Shown: positions 63,433 through 64,000 of the stretch, piece after piece
How the letters are laid out: every line of letters starts with the position of its first letter
Numbering within the stretch: position 1 is the stretch's first letter
Assembly: GCF_000002995.4 (NCBI RefSeq)
Contig: NW_025062479.1
Coordinates: 24,797,221-24,861,220, forward strand
Reading direction: 5' to 3'
DNA: 64,000 nt
Origin: Brugia malayi
Lineage: Eukaryota > Nematoda > Chromadorea > Rhabditida > Onchocercidae
The notes under the pieces: model-generated
What the model was told of the DNA's origin: nothing
Database searches by the model: none
Seen by the model: only the letters and a program-made list of their open reading frames with translations
Translations under genes and position numbers: made by a program

Positions 63433-64000
63433 TTCAACGAGCAATTCTAATGCATACCAAACAAGAAATGATACCCTGAAAATGCACTACCAACTATGAT
63501 AACTCTGTTTAGTTTATGATAATATTAAGTACGTAGATTGGTTTCCTTTTTCCTTAAAATTTTCTACTTAAGAAACCTGAGACAAATTACAATCTTTCCT
63601 CCTCTCTACTTTTCTATAATCATTAATACTTGAAAGAATAGGCTCTCCAAATATGACAATTTTTACCTCTGTGGTTATTCCGACTATTCAACTCTTCAAA
63701 ATCCTACAAATAAGATAAATCAATTACTTCGAATATATTACTGATTATTTCATGCTCTACCAAAGAGTGGAAGATAACAGTAAAACGGAATAGCTAAAGT
63801 TAAACTCTTTCATTATAGACCACCAAAAGTAGCTATCATCAAAAATATATATCCGATATCAGATCTCACTGAACTGAAATAACAGAAATCAGACATTTAT
63901 GGTTATTTATTTAGCTTCTGCATTTTCAAACAAATGAATGCAAGATGCTACATTTATGACACAAAAGAAAAGGAAAATAGCATATTGAAAGGAGAAAAAA
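63433..64000. other. Upstream flank of LSM2, no gene seen
   Basis: It holds the 5' UTR and promoter of lsm-2 and nothing else that can be supported. A TGCATTAG acceptor-like site lies about 17 bases before the ATG on the minus strand. No conserved frame was found on either strand to the window edge. Confidence 0.4.

Noticed and set aside
1..64000. Transposon or endogenous viral element
   Set aside because: No reverse transcriptase, integrase, transposase or capsid motif was seen on either strand; the repeats are local tandem arrays.

Overview
The window is nuclear DNA from a nematode, most likely a clade III (spirurid or filarial) parasite. The evidence is the very high A+T content, T-rich introns ending in TTTCAG, TTTTAG or TTAAG, strong splice acceptors directly in front of several start codons (expected for spliced-leader trans-splicing), and nematode-like ciliary and RNA-processing orthologues. 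The species is not identifiable by eye. Gene models were built by hand: exons were joined by conserved protein blocks and GT/AG sites, and every complete model below closes as an exact multiple of three.

Layout: (1) 67-249, + strand, the last visible exon of an unrecognised protein with a polyglutamine tract. (2) 1350-26012, + strand, a 38-exon IFT172 (osm-1) gene of 1,745 codons, inflated to 24.7 kb by repeat-filled introns, with an X-box 128 bases upstream. (3) 26770-30009, - strand, an SLC25A32-type mitochondrial folate/FAD carrier of 290 aa, convergent with IFT172. (4) 32922-33819, + strand, barrier-to-autointegration factor of 90 aa. (5) 35497-37750, + strand, PSMD9/Nas2 proteasome assembly chaperone of 213 aa. 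(6) 38268-43205, - strand, an hnRNP-L-like protein of 565 aa with four RRMs and an RGG stretch. (7) 43801-50088, - strand, NEMF/Rqc2 of 971 aa, including a 19-base microexon. (8) 51278-58996, - strand, DIS3L2 exoribonuclease of 1,201 aa, with a tRNA-Tyr gene nested in an intron. (9) 62745-63432, - strand, LSM2 of 99 aa, whose ATG is alone at the end of its exon.

DIS3L2, NEMF and hnRNP-L lie head to tail, and NEMF and hnRNP-L each have a splice acceptor 0-1 base before the ATG, so at least NEMF and hnRNP-L may be co-transcribed and trans-spliced. DIS3L2, NEMF, hnRNP-L, LSM2 and the tRNA all belong to RNA decay, translation quality control or RNA processing; IFT172 is a separate ciliary function under probable RFX/DAF-19 control.

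No new enzymatic or defence system was found. The most distinctive pattern is structural: short tandem duplications repeatedly copy an exon edge together with its splice site into the neighbouring intron (IFT172 exons 3, 7, 11, 21, 27 and 32; PSMD9 exon 2; NEMF last exon), alongside many intronic minisatellites with units of 36, 37, 39, 48, 53, 75 and 177 bases.
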